64,000 bases of DNA from Thermohalobaculum xanthum (GTDB lineage Bacteria; Pseudomonadota; Alphaproteobacteria; Rhodobacterales; Rhodobacteraceae). The notes beneath the pieces were generated by a model, which had not been told where the DNA came from, ran no database searches, and saw nothing but the letters and a program-made list of their open reading frames with translations. The DNA lies in the NCBI RefSeq assembly GCF_016623495.1, contig NZ_JAEHHL010000008.1:232702-296701 (forward strand), written 5' to 3'. Positions 35,486 to 43,634 of the stretch are shown here, piece by piece. The stretch's first letter is position 1; each line of letters opens with the position of its first letter. The translations under genes were made by a program, and so were the position numbers.

Positions 35486-36511
35486 ATGACCAGACTGACC
35501 CGTGCATTGATGTGCGGCGCGGCGATCGCGGCGCTGAGTGCCAGTTCCGCGCTGGCCGCGGAGTGGAAGTTCGCCCTCGAGGAGGCCATCCACGAGGTGC
35601 AGGGCGTCTACGCCACGAAGTTCAAGGAACATGTCGAGGCGAATTCCGACCATACCATCGCGATCTTCCCCTTCGGCACGCTGGGCGAGTCGGCCGACAT
35701 CACCGAGCTGACGCAGCTGGGCGCGGTGCAGTTCGCCAATGCCTCGCCGGGCTTCATGGGGTCCGAGATCCCCGAGCTCAACATCTTCCTGATGCCATAC
35801 GTCCTGCCCGAGAACCCGGCGGTGCTGGCCGATTTCTACAAGACCTCGCCCACCATCAACGAGACGCTGGCCGGCAAGTATCCCGACCAGGGCCTCGAGC
35901 TGGTGGACATGTACCCCGAGGGCGAGGTGGTAATGACCACCAAGGAGCCCGTGACGAGCCCCGCCGATCTCGACGGCGTGAAGTTCCGGGTGATGACCTC
36001 GCCACTGCTGGTCGAGACCTACAACGCCTTCGGCGCGACGGCGACGCCGCTGCCCTGGGGCGAGGTGTTCGGCGCGCTGCAGCTGGGCATGATCCAGGGG
36101 CAGGAGAACCCGATGTTCTTCGTCGAGTCGACCAAGATGTACGAGGTCACCGACCACATCACCTATGCCGGTCACAATACCTTCACGACCGCGGTGATCG
36201 CGAACAAGGCCTTCATGGACGGCCTGTCCGACGAGGATCGTGCCGTGGTGCAGGCCGCAGCCGACGCGGCCTATGACTACATCATCGACTACCAGCAGGG
36301 CCTGACCGAGAGCGCCGAGGCCAAGATCCTCGAGGCCAAGCCGGAGATGACCGTCACGGTCCTAACCGACGAGCAGCGCGCGCCGTTCCGTGCGGCGGCA
36401 GACCGGGTTCGCCAGAAATACGTCGAGATGGTCGGCGACAGCGGCAAGGCCGTGCTCGAGGGCTTCGAGGCAGACATCGCCGCCTCGAAGGAGCGTGCAG
36501 GCGAGAGCTGA
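35486..36511 (+). CDS. uehA: TRAP transporter substrate-binding protein for ectoines
   Basis: This 341-residue DctP-family protein has a Sec signal peptide ending ALSASSALAAEW and the TRAP binding fold: PFGTLGESADITELTQLG, LPWGEVFGALQLGMIQGQ and a conserved arginine region in FRVMTSPLLVE. It sits at the head of uehA-uehB-uehC in the ectoine locus, so it most likely binds ectoine and 5-hydroxyectoine in the periplasm. The signal peptide decides the ATG at 35486 against the long upstream frame from 35258. Confidence 0.92.
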   Translation: MTRLTRALMCGAAIAALSASSALAAEWKFALEEAIHEVQGVYATKFKEHVEANSDHTIAIFPFGTLGESADITELTQLGAVQFANASPGFMGSEIPELNIFLMPYVLPENPAVLADFYKTSPTINETLAGKYPDQGLELVDMYPEGEVVMTTKEPVTSPADLDGVKFRVMTSPLLVETYNAFGATATPLPWGEVFGALQLGMIQGQENPMFFVESTKMYEVTDHITYAGHNTFTTAVIANKAFMDGLSDEDRAVVQAAADAAYDYIIDYQQGLTESAEAKILEAKPEMTVTVLTDEQRAPFRAAADRVRQKYVEMVGDSGKAVLEGFEADIAASKERAGES

Positions 36512-36615
36512 TTGGGCAGTGAGCGTGCGGCGGGCCGGAACGTCCGCCGCGCGTCTTCTCCGGCGGCGTGCGCGGAGGCGCGCCCCTTCCAGCCCCTTCA
36601 TTCCCGGAGTCGCGC

Positions 36616-37203
36616 ATGGCTGAGAACGGATCGCAGGACCACACGGCCATCCCGGCGCAGGGCTGGCTGAGGCCGCTCGCCGCCCTCGACGGGCTGATCG
36701 CGCGGCTCGAGGCCGCGGTGCTGGCCGCGGGCGTTATCCTGATGGCCGTGCTGTCGGTCGCCAACGTGATCGGCCGCTTCGTCTTTGGCCAGAGCATCTT
36801 CTTCGCCGAGGAACTCAACCAGTTCCTGGTCGTGCTGATCACCTTCTTCGGCATCGGCTATGCCGCGCGGCAGGGCCGGCACATCCGCATGACGGCGTTC
36901 TACGACGCCATGCCCGACCGCGCCCGCAAATGGCTGATGGTGGTGATCGCGCTGATCACCGCCGCGGCGATGTTCGTGCTGGCCTGGTACGCGCTGGCCT
37001 ATGTCCAGAGCGTCCTCGACACCGGGCGCGTCGCCCCCGCCCTGCGCGTGCCCGTCTGGGTCACGCTGGTCTGGGCGCCGGTCGGCTTCGTGGTCACGGG
37101 GATCCAGTACGTCATGACCGCCGTGGTGAACCTGACCCGTCCCGAGGTCTATGTCAGCAGTTCGGTCATCGACAGCTATGACGACAGCCCGACCGAGGTC
37201 TGA
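36616..37203 (+). CDS. uehB: TRAP transporter small permease (DctQ)
   Basis: This 195-residue membrane protein has four predicted helices, with the DctQ-type ANVIGRFVFGQSIFFAEEL and YAARQGRHIRM segments. It bridges the binding protein and the large permease of the sodium-driven TRAP system. ATG at 36616 is chosen. It lies 104 bases after uehA, more than the gap to uehC (21 bases), with a GC-rich hairpin-like tract between uehA and uehB. Confidence 0.9.
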   Translation: MAENGSQDHTAIPAQGWLRPLAALDGLIARLEAAVLAAGVILMAVLSVANVIGRFVFGQSIFFAEELNQFLVVLITFFGIGYAARQGRHIRMTAFYDAMPDRARKWLMVVIALITAAAMFVLAWYALAYVQSVLDTGRVAPALRVPVWVTLVWAPVGFVVTGIQYVMTAVVNLTRPEVYVSSSVIDSYDDSPTEV

Positions 37204-37224
37204 GCCCGCAGGAGGAGCCCGTCC

Positions 37225-38502
37225 ATGACCGCGACAATGCTGGGCGTGATGATCGTCCTTCTTCTGCTGGGCTTTCCGATGATGGTGCCGCTGATCGCGG
37301 GCTCCTTCGTCGCCTTCTTCGTCTACATGCCGATTCCGCCCGAGATCATGGTGCAGCAGATGATCGCGGGTATCCGCCCTTCGGCGCTGGTCGCGGTGCC
37401 GATGTTCATCCTGGCCGCCGACATCATCACCAAGGGCCATTCCGCCGACCGGCTGATCGACCTGGTGATGCGCTTCGTCGGCCATCTGCGCGGCGGGCTG
37501 GGCGTCACCGCGGCCACCAGCTGCGCGCTGTTCGGCGCAGTCTCGGGCTCGACGCAGGCGACCGTGGTCGCGATCGGCAGCCCGCTGCGCCCGCGCATGC
37601 TGGAGGCGGGCTACAAGGACAGCTTCACACTGGCTCTGATCGTCAATGCCTCGGACATCGCGATGCTGATCCCGCCCTCGATCGCGATGATCATCTACGG
37701 GGTGATCTCGGGCACCTCGATCTCGGAACTGTTCATCGCGGGCGTGGGGCCGGGCCTGCTGATCCTGGTGCTGTTCTCGGTCTATTGCGTGATCTACGCC
37801 AAGCGCCACGACATCCCGGTGCTCGAGCGCGCGAGCTGGGCCGAGCGGATCGACGCGGTCAAGGGCGCGCTGTGGCCGCTGGGCTTCCCGGTCATCGTGG
37901 TGGGCGGCATCTATGGCGGCATCTTCAGTCCGACCGAGGCCGCGTCGGTCTGCGTGGTCTATGCCGTGATCCTAGAATTCGTGATCTTCCGCTCGCTGAA
38001 GCTGGCCGAGCTGGTCGAGATCGCCAAGTCGACGGGGTTGATCACCGCGGTGGTGTTCATCCTTGTCGCCGCCGGTGCCGCCTTCAGCTGGGCGATCTCG
38101 TTCAACCAGATCCCGCAGCAGATCCTGGGCGCGCTGGGGCTGGCTGACGCGGGGCCGGTCATGGTGCTGGTCGCGATCTCGGTCGCCTTCTTCATCGGCT
38201 GCATGTTCGTCGACCCGATCGTCGTCATCCTGGTGCTGACGCCGATCTTCGCCCCGCTGGTTTCGGGCGCGGGGATCGACCCGGTGCTGGTGGGCGTGAT
38301 CATCACGCTGCAGGTGGCGATCGGCTCGGCCACGCCGCCTTTCGGATGCGACATCTTCACGGCCATCGCGGTGTTCCGCCGGCCCTATGTCGACGTGGTG
38401 CGCGGCACGCCGCCCTTCGTCGCCATGCTGGTGGGCGTGAGTGCTGCGCTGATCTTCTTCCCACAGATCGCGCTGTTCCTGCGTGACCTGGCGTTCCGCT
38501 GA
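37225..38502 (+). CDS. uehC: TRAP transporter large permease (DctM)
   Basis: This 425-residue protein has about twelve predicted membrane helices. DctM signatures include ALVAVPMFILAADII, FGAVSGSTQATVVAIG and NASDIAMLIPPSIAMIIYG. It forms the transport channel for ectoine uptake, using a sodium gradient. A GGAGGAG ribosome site precedes the ATG. It is followed 12 bases later by the usp gene, in the same operon. Confidence 0.93.
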   Translation: MTATMLGVMIVLLLLGFPMMVPLIAGSFVAFFVYMPIPPEIMVQQMIAGIRPSALVAVPMFILAADIITKGHSADRLIDLVMRFVGHLRGGLGVTAATSCALFGAVSGSTQATVVAIGSPLRPRMLEAGYKDSFTLALIVNASDIAMLIPPSIAMIIYGVISGTSISELFIAGVGPGLLILVLFSVYCVIYAKRHDIPVLERASWAERIDAVKGALWPLGFPVIVVGGIYGGIFSPTEAASVCVVYAVILEFVIFRSLKLAELVEIAKSTGLITAVVFILVAAGAAFSWAISFNQIPQQILGALGLADAGPVMVLVAISVAFFIGCMFVDPIVVILVLTPIFAPLVSGAGIDPVLVGVIITLQVAIGSATPPFGCDIFTAIAVFRRPYVDVVRGTPPFVAMLVGVSAALIFFPQIALFLRDLAFR

Positions 38503-38514
38503 GGAGGCTTACCG

Positions 38515-38955
38515 ATGTTCGAGCGGATCCTCGTGCCAATCGACGGGTCGGAGCAGTCGTTCCGCGCGATCGACACGGCGGCCGGGCTGGCGCGCAAGTT
38601 CGACGGCGCGCTGACCCTGGTCTGCGTCTACCGGCATCACAGCCCGCTGGAGGCCTCGCTGTCGATGGTCCGAGCAAGGCCCGCCGAGACGCCCGACAGC
38701 GCGCTGAAGGACCACGCCGCCGAGGTGCTTCGGGCGGGCAAGTCGCGCGCCGCCGAGGCCGGGGCGGAACGGATCGAGGCCTTCGCCCAGCGCGGCCAGC
38801 CGGCTCGGGAGATCGTGGCCTTCGCCGAGCGCATCGAGGCCGACGCCATCGTCATGGGCTCGCGCGGGCTGGGCGATGTCGAGGGGTTCCTGCTCGGCTC
38901 GGTCTCGCACAAGGTCGGCAGCCTGTCGCCGGTGACATGCGTGCTGGTGAAGTGA
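38515..38955 (+). CDS. universal stress protein (UspA family)
   Basis: This 146-residue protein has the UspA fold: ILVPIDGSEQSFRAID at the start and the nucleotide-binding G-x2-G-x9-GS pattern in MGSRGLGDVEGFLLGSVSHKV. In related ectoine TRAP systems (TeaD in Halomonas) a Usp protein binds ATP and tunes transport. Its position directly after uehC, with GAGGAGG in front, supports the same role here. Confidence 0.9.
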   Translation: MFERILVPIDGSEQSFRAIDTAAGLARKFDGALTLVCVYRHHSPLEASLSMVRARPAETPDSALKDHAAEVLRAGKSRAAEAGAERIEAFAQRGQPAREIVAFAERIEADAIVMGSRGLGDVEGFLLGSVSHKVGSLSPVTCVLVK

Positions 38956-39095
38956 GCCCGCGCCCGGCGCGCCCGCGCATCCCGCTTGGAGCCGCGGGGA
39001 GAGTTGCGCTAGGGTCGTCGGAACCTCGCGCGGACGGACGCGGCCGGGCGCCGCAACCGGTCCATGCGAATGGTGCGGCGAAGGGCGACCGGTGC

Positions 39096-39590
39096 ATGTC
39101 AGGGCGGACGATCAAGCTGGACGACCGGGATCTGAAGATCCTCGCGATCCTGCAGCGCGAGGGACGCATCACCAAGTCGGAACTGGCCCGCCGGGTCAAC
39201 CTGTCGGCGACACCCTGTTGGGCGCGGCTGCAGCGGCTTGAGGAAGCCGGCGTGATCCAGGGCTATGGCGCGCGTATCGCCTTCGACTTCTTCGCCCCGC
39301 GCACTTATGCCTTCGTCACCTTCGAGCTCGAGAGCCATCGCAGCGACGACTTCGACCGCTTCGAGGCGCTGATCGCGACCATCCCCGAGATCTTCGAGTG
39401 CTTTGCCGTCGGCGGCGGCATCGACTACGTGATCAAGGTCGCGGCGCCCGACGTCGAGGCCTACCAGCACCTGCTGGACGGCATCCTGCACGCCGATGCG
39501 GGCGTGAAACGGTATTATACCTACTTCGTGACCAAGGACGTGAAGCACACGCCGCCCCCGCTGGAACTGGGCGAGGGGATCGACGCGTAG
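39096..39590 (+). CDS. asnC: Lrp/AsnC family regulator of ectoine catabolism
   Basis: This 164-residue regulator has an N-terminal helix-turn-helix (DRDLKILAILQREGRITKSE, then ARRVNLSATPCWARLQRLEE) and a C-terminal RAM domain ending near ADAGVKRYYTYFVTK. It corresponds to the AsnC-type protein (DoeX) found in ectoine degradation loci, which responds to pathway intermediates. ATG at 39096 is chosen; a longer frame from 38937 begins inside usp. A 140-base gap separates it from usp. Confidence 0.88.
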   Translation: MSGRTIKLDDRDLKILAILQREGRITKSELARRVNLSATPCWARLQRLEEAGVIQGYGARIAFDFFAPRTYAFVTFELESHRSDDFDRFEALIATIPEIFECFAVGGGIDYVIKVAAPDVEAYQHLLDGILHADAGVKRYYTYFVTKDVKHTPPPLELGEGIDA

Positions 39591-39732
39591 TGAATTCTTC
39601 CAAGGCCCCGGCAACTTGCGGAGCCTTCTTTTGCGCGCCGCGCCAAGATCAGAGCCACCTTCCGCCGCGCGGCCGCTAGAGTCCGGCCGACTGCGCATGG
39701 CGCGCAGGGACATCCCTTTCACGGAGGCGGAG

Positions 39733-41193
39733 ATGGGCGAGAGGCTCGGGCTGAAGGACGGCGCGCTGTTTCGGGAGCAGGCGTTCTCGGGCGGGGCCTG
39801 GATCGACGCCGCAAACGGCGCGCGCATCCCCGTGCACGACCCGTTCGACGGCGCGCTGGTCGGCCATGTGCCCGCACTGTCCGAGGCTGAGAGCGCCGCG
39901 GCGGCCGAGGCGGCACACTCAGCCTGGCCGGCATGGGCCGCGATGCTGCCGCAGGAGCGCGCGGCGCTGCTTCGCCGCTGGTTCGAGCTGATCGTGGCGA
40001 GCCGCGAGGACCTGGCGCGGATCATGACCGCCGAGCAGGGAAAGCCTCTGTCGGAGGCCCGGGGCGAGATCGACTATGCCGCCGCCTTCGTCGAGTTCTA
40101 CGCCGAGGAGGCCAAGCGCCCGAACATCGAGAGCGTGACCTCGCATCTGCCCGATGCCGAGGTCGAGCTGTGGCGCGAGCCCGTGGGCGTGGCCGCGCTG
40201 GTGACGCCGTGGAACTTCCCCTGCGCGATGATCACCCGCAAGGCCGCGGCGGCCTTGGCTGCCGGCTGCCCGGTGGTGGTGCACCCCTCGTCCGAGACCC
40301 CGTTCTCGGCGCTGGCGCTGGCGGTGCTGGCCGAGCGCGCCGGCATGCCCGCGGGCGTCTTCGGCGTGCTGACCGGCGCACCGGCAACGGTGGTCGGCCC
40401 CTGGACGCGCGAGCCGCGGGTGAGAGCGCTGAGCTTCACCGGCTCGACCGAGATCGGGCGGCTGCTCTATGGCCAATGCGCCGACACGATCAAGCGGCTC
40501 ACGATGGAGTTGGGCGGGCATGCGCCGTTCCTGGTTTTCGCCGATGCCGATCTCGACCAGGCGGTCGAAGAAGCGATCAAGGCAAAGTTCGCGACCTCGG
40601 GGCAGGACTGCCTGGCTGCGAACCGGATCATGGTCGAGCGGCCGGTCTACAACGCCTTCTGCACGCGGTTCGCCGAGGCGACGGCGCGGCTCTCGGTCGG
40701 GCGGGGCGTCGACGATCCCGATATCGGCCCCCTGATGAACGAGCGCGCGCTGGCCAAGCAGCGCGCCCATGTCGACGACGCGGTCGCGCACGGCGCACGG
40801 GTGCTGACCGGCGGCGCTGGGCATCCGGCGGGGCCGCTTTGCTTCGCACCCACGGTGCTGGCCGATGTCCCCGCCGACGCGCTGATCTGGCGCGAGGAGA
40901 CCTTCGGCCCCGTCGCCGCCATCGCGCCCTTCGATGCCGAGGACGAGGCGGTGACCCGCGCCAACGAGGGCGAGTACGGCCTCGTGGCTTACCTGCACAC
41001 CCAGGACCCGCGGCGGATCTACCGCGTGAGCCGGGCGCTGCGCTTCGGCATGGTCGCGGTCAACCGCACCAAGGTCACCGGCGCGCCGATCCCCTTCGGC
41101 GGCTACAAGCAGTCCGGGCTGGGCCGCGAGGGCTCGCGCCTTGGGCTGGAGGCATTCACCGAAGTCAAATACGTCTGCCGCGACTGGGCTTGA
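39733..41193 (+). CDS. doeC: aldehyde dehydrogenase, aspartate-semialdehyde oxidising (DoeC/Ssd)
   Basis: This 486-residue NAD(P) aldehyde dehydrogenase has catalytic E259 in TMELGGHAPF, catalytic C293 in FATSGQDCLAANR, and FTGSTEIGR. In the pathway it should oxidise aspartate semialdehyde to aspartate. The ATG at 39733 is preferred because GGAGG lies five bases upstream and the N-terminus then matches SSADH proteins; an ATG at 39697 has no ribosome site. The cofactor-phosphate motif usually reading K-P-A/S is VHPSSETPFS here, with His in place of Lys, which may change coenzyme preference. Confidence 0.9.
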   Translation: MGERLGLKDGALFREQAFSGGAWIDAANGARIPVHDPFDGALVGHVPALSEAESAAAAEAAHSAWPAWAAMLPQERAALLRRWFELIVASREDLARIMTAEQGKPLSEARGEIDYAAAFVEFYAEEAKRPNIESVTSHLPDAEVELWREPVGVAALVTPWNFPCAMITRKAAAALAAGCPVVVHPSSETPFSALALAVLAERAGMPAGVFGVLTGAPATVVGPWTREPRVRALSFTGSTEIGRLLYGQCADTIKRLTMELGGHAPFLVFADADLDQAVEEAIKAKFATSGQDCLAANRIMVERPVYNAFCTRFAEATARLSVGRGVDDPDIGPLMNERALAKQRAHVDDAVAHGARVLTGGAGHPAGPLCFAPTVLADVPADALIWREETFGPVAAIAPFDAEDEAVTRANEGEYGLVAYLHTQDPRRIYRVSRALRFGMVAVNRTKVTGAPIPFGGYKQSGLGREGSRLGLEAFTEVKYVCRDWA

Positions 41194-41239
41194 CCCCGGG
41201 CAGGACGCCGAGCCCGAACGGGCGGAACAGGAGCACGAC

Positions 41240-42610
41240 ATGCTGACGAACGACACGCTTGCCAAGTGGGACCGCGAGACCTTCTTTCACCCCTCGACGC
41301 ACCTGGCGCAGCACGCCCGCGGCGAGGCCCCCTCGCGCATCGTCACCGGGGGCGAGGGCTGCTACATCACCGACCGCGACGGCACGAAGCTGCTGGACGC
41401 CTTCGCCGGGCTCTATTGCGTGAACGTGGGCTACGGGCGCCGCGAGATCGCCGAGGCGATCGCCGCGCAGGCGCGCGAGCTGAGCTACTACCACGCCTAT
41501 GTCGGCCACGGCACCGAGGCCTCGATCACGCTGGCCAAGATGATCCTCGACCGCGCGCCGGCGCATATGAGCAAGGTCTATTTCGGCCTGGGCGGGTCCG
41601 ACGCGAACGAGACCAACGTCAAGCTGGTCTGGTACATGAACAACATTCTCGGCCGCCCCGAGAAGAAGAAGATCATCTCGCGCTGGCGCGGCTATCACGG
41701 CTCGGGGCTGGTGACGGGCTCGCTGACCGGGCTCGAGCTGTTCCACAAGAAGTTCGACCTGCCGCTGCCGCAGGTGAAGCATACCGAGGCGCCCTACTAC
41801 TTCCGGCGCGCCGACCCGGCGATGACCGAGGCCGAGTTCTCGGCGCATTGCGCGGCCCGGCTCGAGGAGATGATCCTCGCCGAGGGGCCCGAGACGGTCG
41901 CGGCCTTCATCGGCGAGCCGGCCCTGGGGACGGGCGGCCTGGTGCCGCCGCCCGCCGGCTACTGGGCGGCGATCGAGGCCGTGCTGGCGAAGTACGACGT
42001 GATGCTGATCGCCGACGAGGTGGTGACCGGCTTCGGGCGGCTGGGCGACATGTGGGGCTCGGAGTTCTACGGCATGAAGCCCGACATCATCACCATCGCC
42101 AAGGGGCTGACCTCGGCCTATGCGCCGCTGTCGGGCTCGATCGTTTCCGAGCGCGTGTGGAAGGTGCTGGAGCAGGGCACCGACGAGTTCGGCGCGATCG
42201 GCCATGGCTGGACCTATTCGGCGCATCCCATCGGCGCCGCGGCGGGCGTGGCCAACCTCAAGCTGATCGACGACCTGGACCTGATCGGCAACCTGCGCCG
42301 CGTCGCGCCGGTGCTGCAGGCCGGCCTGCGCGAGGCGCTGGGCGGGCACGCCCATGTCGGCGACATCCGCGGCGAGGGCCTCTTGCAGGCCATCGAGTTC
42401 GTCGAGGATCGCGAAGCGCGCACCTTCTTCGACCCCGCGCGCAAGGTCGGCCCGCAGGTCGCCGCCGCCATGCTGCGCCGGGGCGTCATCGCACGCGCCA
42501 TGCCGCAGGGCGACATCATCGGCTTCGCGCCCCCGTTCTCCCTGACCGAGGACGAGGCGGGCCGCATCGTCGAGGCGACCGCGGGCGCCGTTCGCGACGT
42601 GCTGGGCTGA
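41240..42610 (+). CDS. doeD: diaminobutyrate aminotransferase of ectoine degradation (DoeD/Atf)
   Basis: This 456-residue class III aminotransferase has cofactor residues D259 in MLIADEVVTGFGR and K288 in ITIAKGLTSAYAPLSG. It should transfer the amino group of L-2,4-diaminobutyrate, giving aspartate semialdehyde for DoeC. The ATG at 41240 follows AGGAG. It ends the plus-strand ectoine operon; a GC dyad (42629-42648) follows. Confidence 0.92.
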   Translation: MLTNDTLAKWDRETFFHPSTHLAQHARGEAPSRIVTGGEGCYITDRDGTKLLDAFAGLYCVNVGYGRREIAEAIAAQARELSYYHAYVGHGTEASITLAKMILDRAPAHMSKVYFGLGGSDANETNVKLVWYMNNILGRPEKKKIISRWRGYHGSGLVTGSLTGLELFHKKFDLPLPQVKHTEAPYYFRRADPAMTEAEFSAHCAARLEEMILAEGPETVAAFIGEPALGTGGLVPPPAGYWAAIEAVLAKYDVMLIADEVVTGFGRLGDMWGSEFYGMKPDIITIAKGLTSAYAPLSGSIVSERVWKVLEQGTDEFGAIGHGWTYSAHPIGAAAGVANLKLIDDLDLIGNLRRVAPVLQAGLREALGGHAHVGDIRGEGLLQAIEFVEDREARTFFDPARKVGPQVAAAMLRRGVIARAMPQGDIIGFAPPFSLTEDEAGRIVEATAGAVRDVLG

Positions 42611-42628
42611 GGCGGGCGCCGCATCGAC

Positions 42629-42648
42629 GGGGCGGCGCCGGCCGCCCC
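42629..42648. other. 8-bp GC inverted repeat after doeD
   Basis: GGGGCGGC and GCCGCCCC pair perfectly around GCCG, 18 bases after the doeD stop. No U-run follows, so it is at most a weak or Rho-assisted terminator for the ectoine operon. Confidence 0.4.
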
Positions 42649-42809
42649 TGGCTCCGGTTCGCAGAGCGGATTTCCCCGACCGCCGCGGCAGCTCTTGACA
42701 GGCGCCGCGGCGGTCGTAGTTTGGCGCCATGGGGACCGCGATCTCCCCACGAGGCGCAAGGCCCAAGCATCGCGTTCCGGAATGCACCCAGCGAAGGGGA
42801 GGAACGCAT

Positions 42810-43634
42810 ATGCCCGCGCCGAACGCCATCTCATCCGACAAGCTCTCGCGCCTGATCGGCACACCGCGATGCCCGGTGCTGATCGACCTGCGCCTGGATT
42901 CCGATTTCGAGGCCGACCCGCGGCTGGTGCCCGGCGCGCTGCGCCGCGCGCATGGCGCGGTCGGGGACTGGGGACCGGCGCTGGCCGGGCGGACGGTCGT
43001 CACGATCTGCCAGGCGGGCGCCAAGCTCAGCCAGGGCGCCGCGGCCTGGCTGCGCCACCTCGGCGCCGCCGCCGAGGTGCTGGAAGGCGGCTTCGAGGCA
43101 TGGCGCGCCGCGGGCGGCATGCTGGTGCGCACCGACCGGATCCCGCCGCGCGACGCGCAGGGCCGCACCGTCTGGGTGACGCGCGCGCGGCCCAAGATCG
43201 ACCGCATCGCCTGCCCATGGCTGATCCGCCGCTTCGTCGATCCGGGGGCGGTGTTCCTTTACGTCGCGCCGGCCGAGGTCGCCGCGGTCGCCGAGCGGTT
43301 CGGGGCCACGCCCTTCGACATCGAGGACGTGTTCTGGAGCCACCGCGGCGAGGCATGCAGCTTCGACACGATGGTCGAGGAGTTCGGCCTGGAAGCCGAG
43401 CCGCTGGCGCGGCTTGCGCGGATCGTGCGGGCCGCGGACACCGCGCGGCTCGAGCTGGAGCCCGAGGCGGCGGGGCTGCTCGCGGCCTCGCTGGGCCTTT
43501 CGCGCATGTATCCGGACGATCTCGAACAGCTTGAGGCAGGCATGACGCTCTACGACGCCTTCTACCGCTGGTGCCGAGATGCGACCGGCGAGACCCATGA
43601 CTGGCCGGCCCGAAAGCCCGGAGCCGCGTCATGA
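42810..43634 (+). CDS. rhodanese domain fused to ChrB-type chromate resistance domain
   Basis: This 274-residue protein has an N-terminal rhodanese domain (about 8-120) with a possible catalytic C67 in TICQAGAKLS and ending GGFEAWRAAGG. The rest is a Chromate_resist (ChrB C-terminal) domain: WVTRARPKIDRIACPWLIRR and FDTMVEEFGLE. ChrB-like proteins regulate or support chromate export. Its stop overlaps the chrA start (ATGA at 43631-43634). The ATG at 42810 follows AAGGGGAGG. Confidence 0.88.
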   Translation: MPAPNAISSDKLSRLIGTPRCPVLIDLRLDSDFEADPRLVPGALRRAHGAVGDWGPALAGRTVVTICQAGAKLSQGAAAWLRHLGAAAEVLEGGFEAWRAAGGMLVRTDRIPPRDAQGRTVWVTRARPKIDRIACPWLIRRFVDPGAVFLYVAPAEVAAVAERFGATPFDIEDVFWSHRGEACSFDTMVEEFGLEAEPLARLARIVRAADTARLELEPEAAGLLAASLGLSRMYPDDLEQLEAGMTLYDAFYRWCRDATGETHDWPARKPGAAS

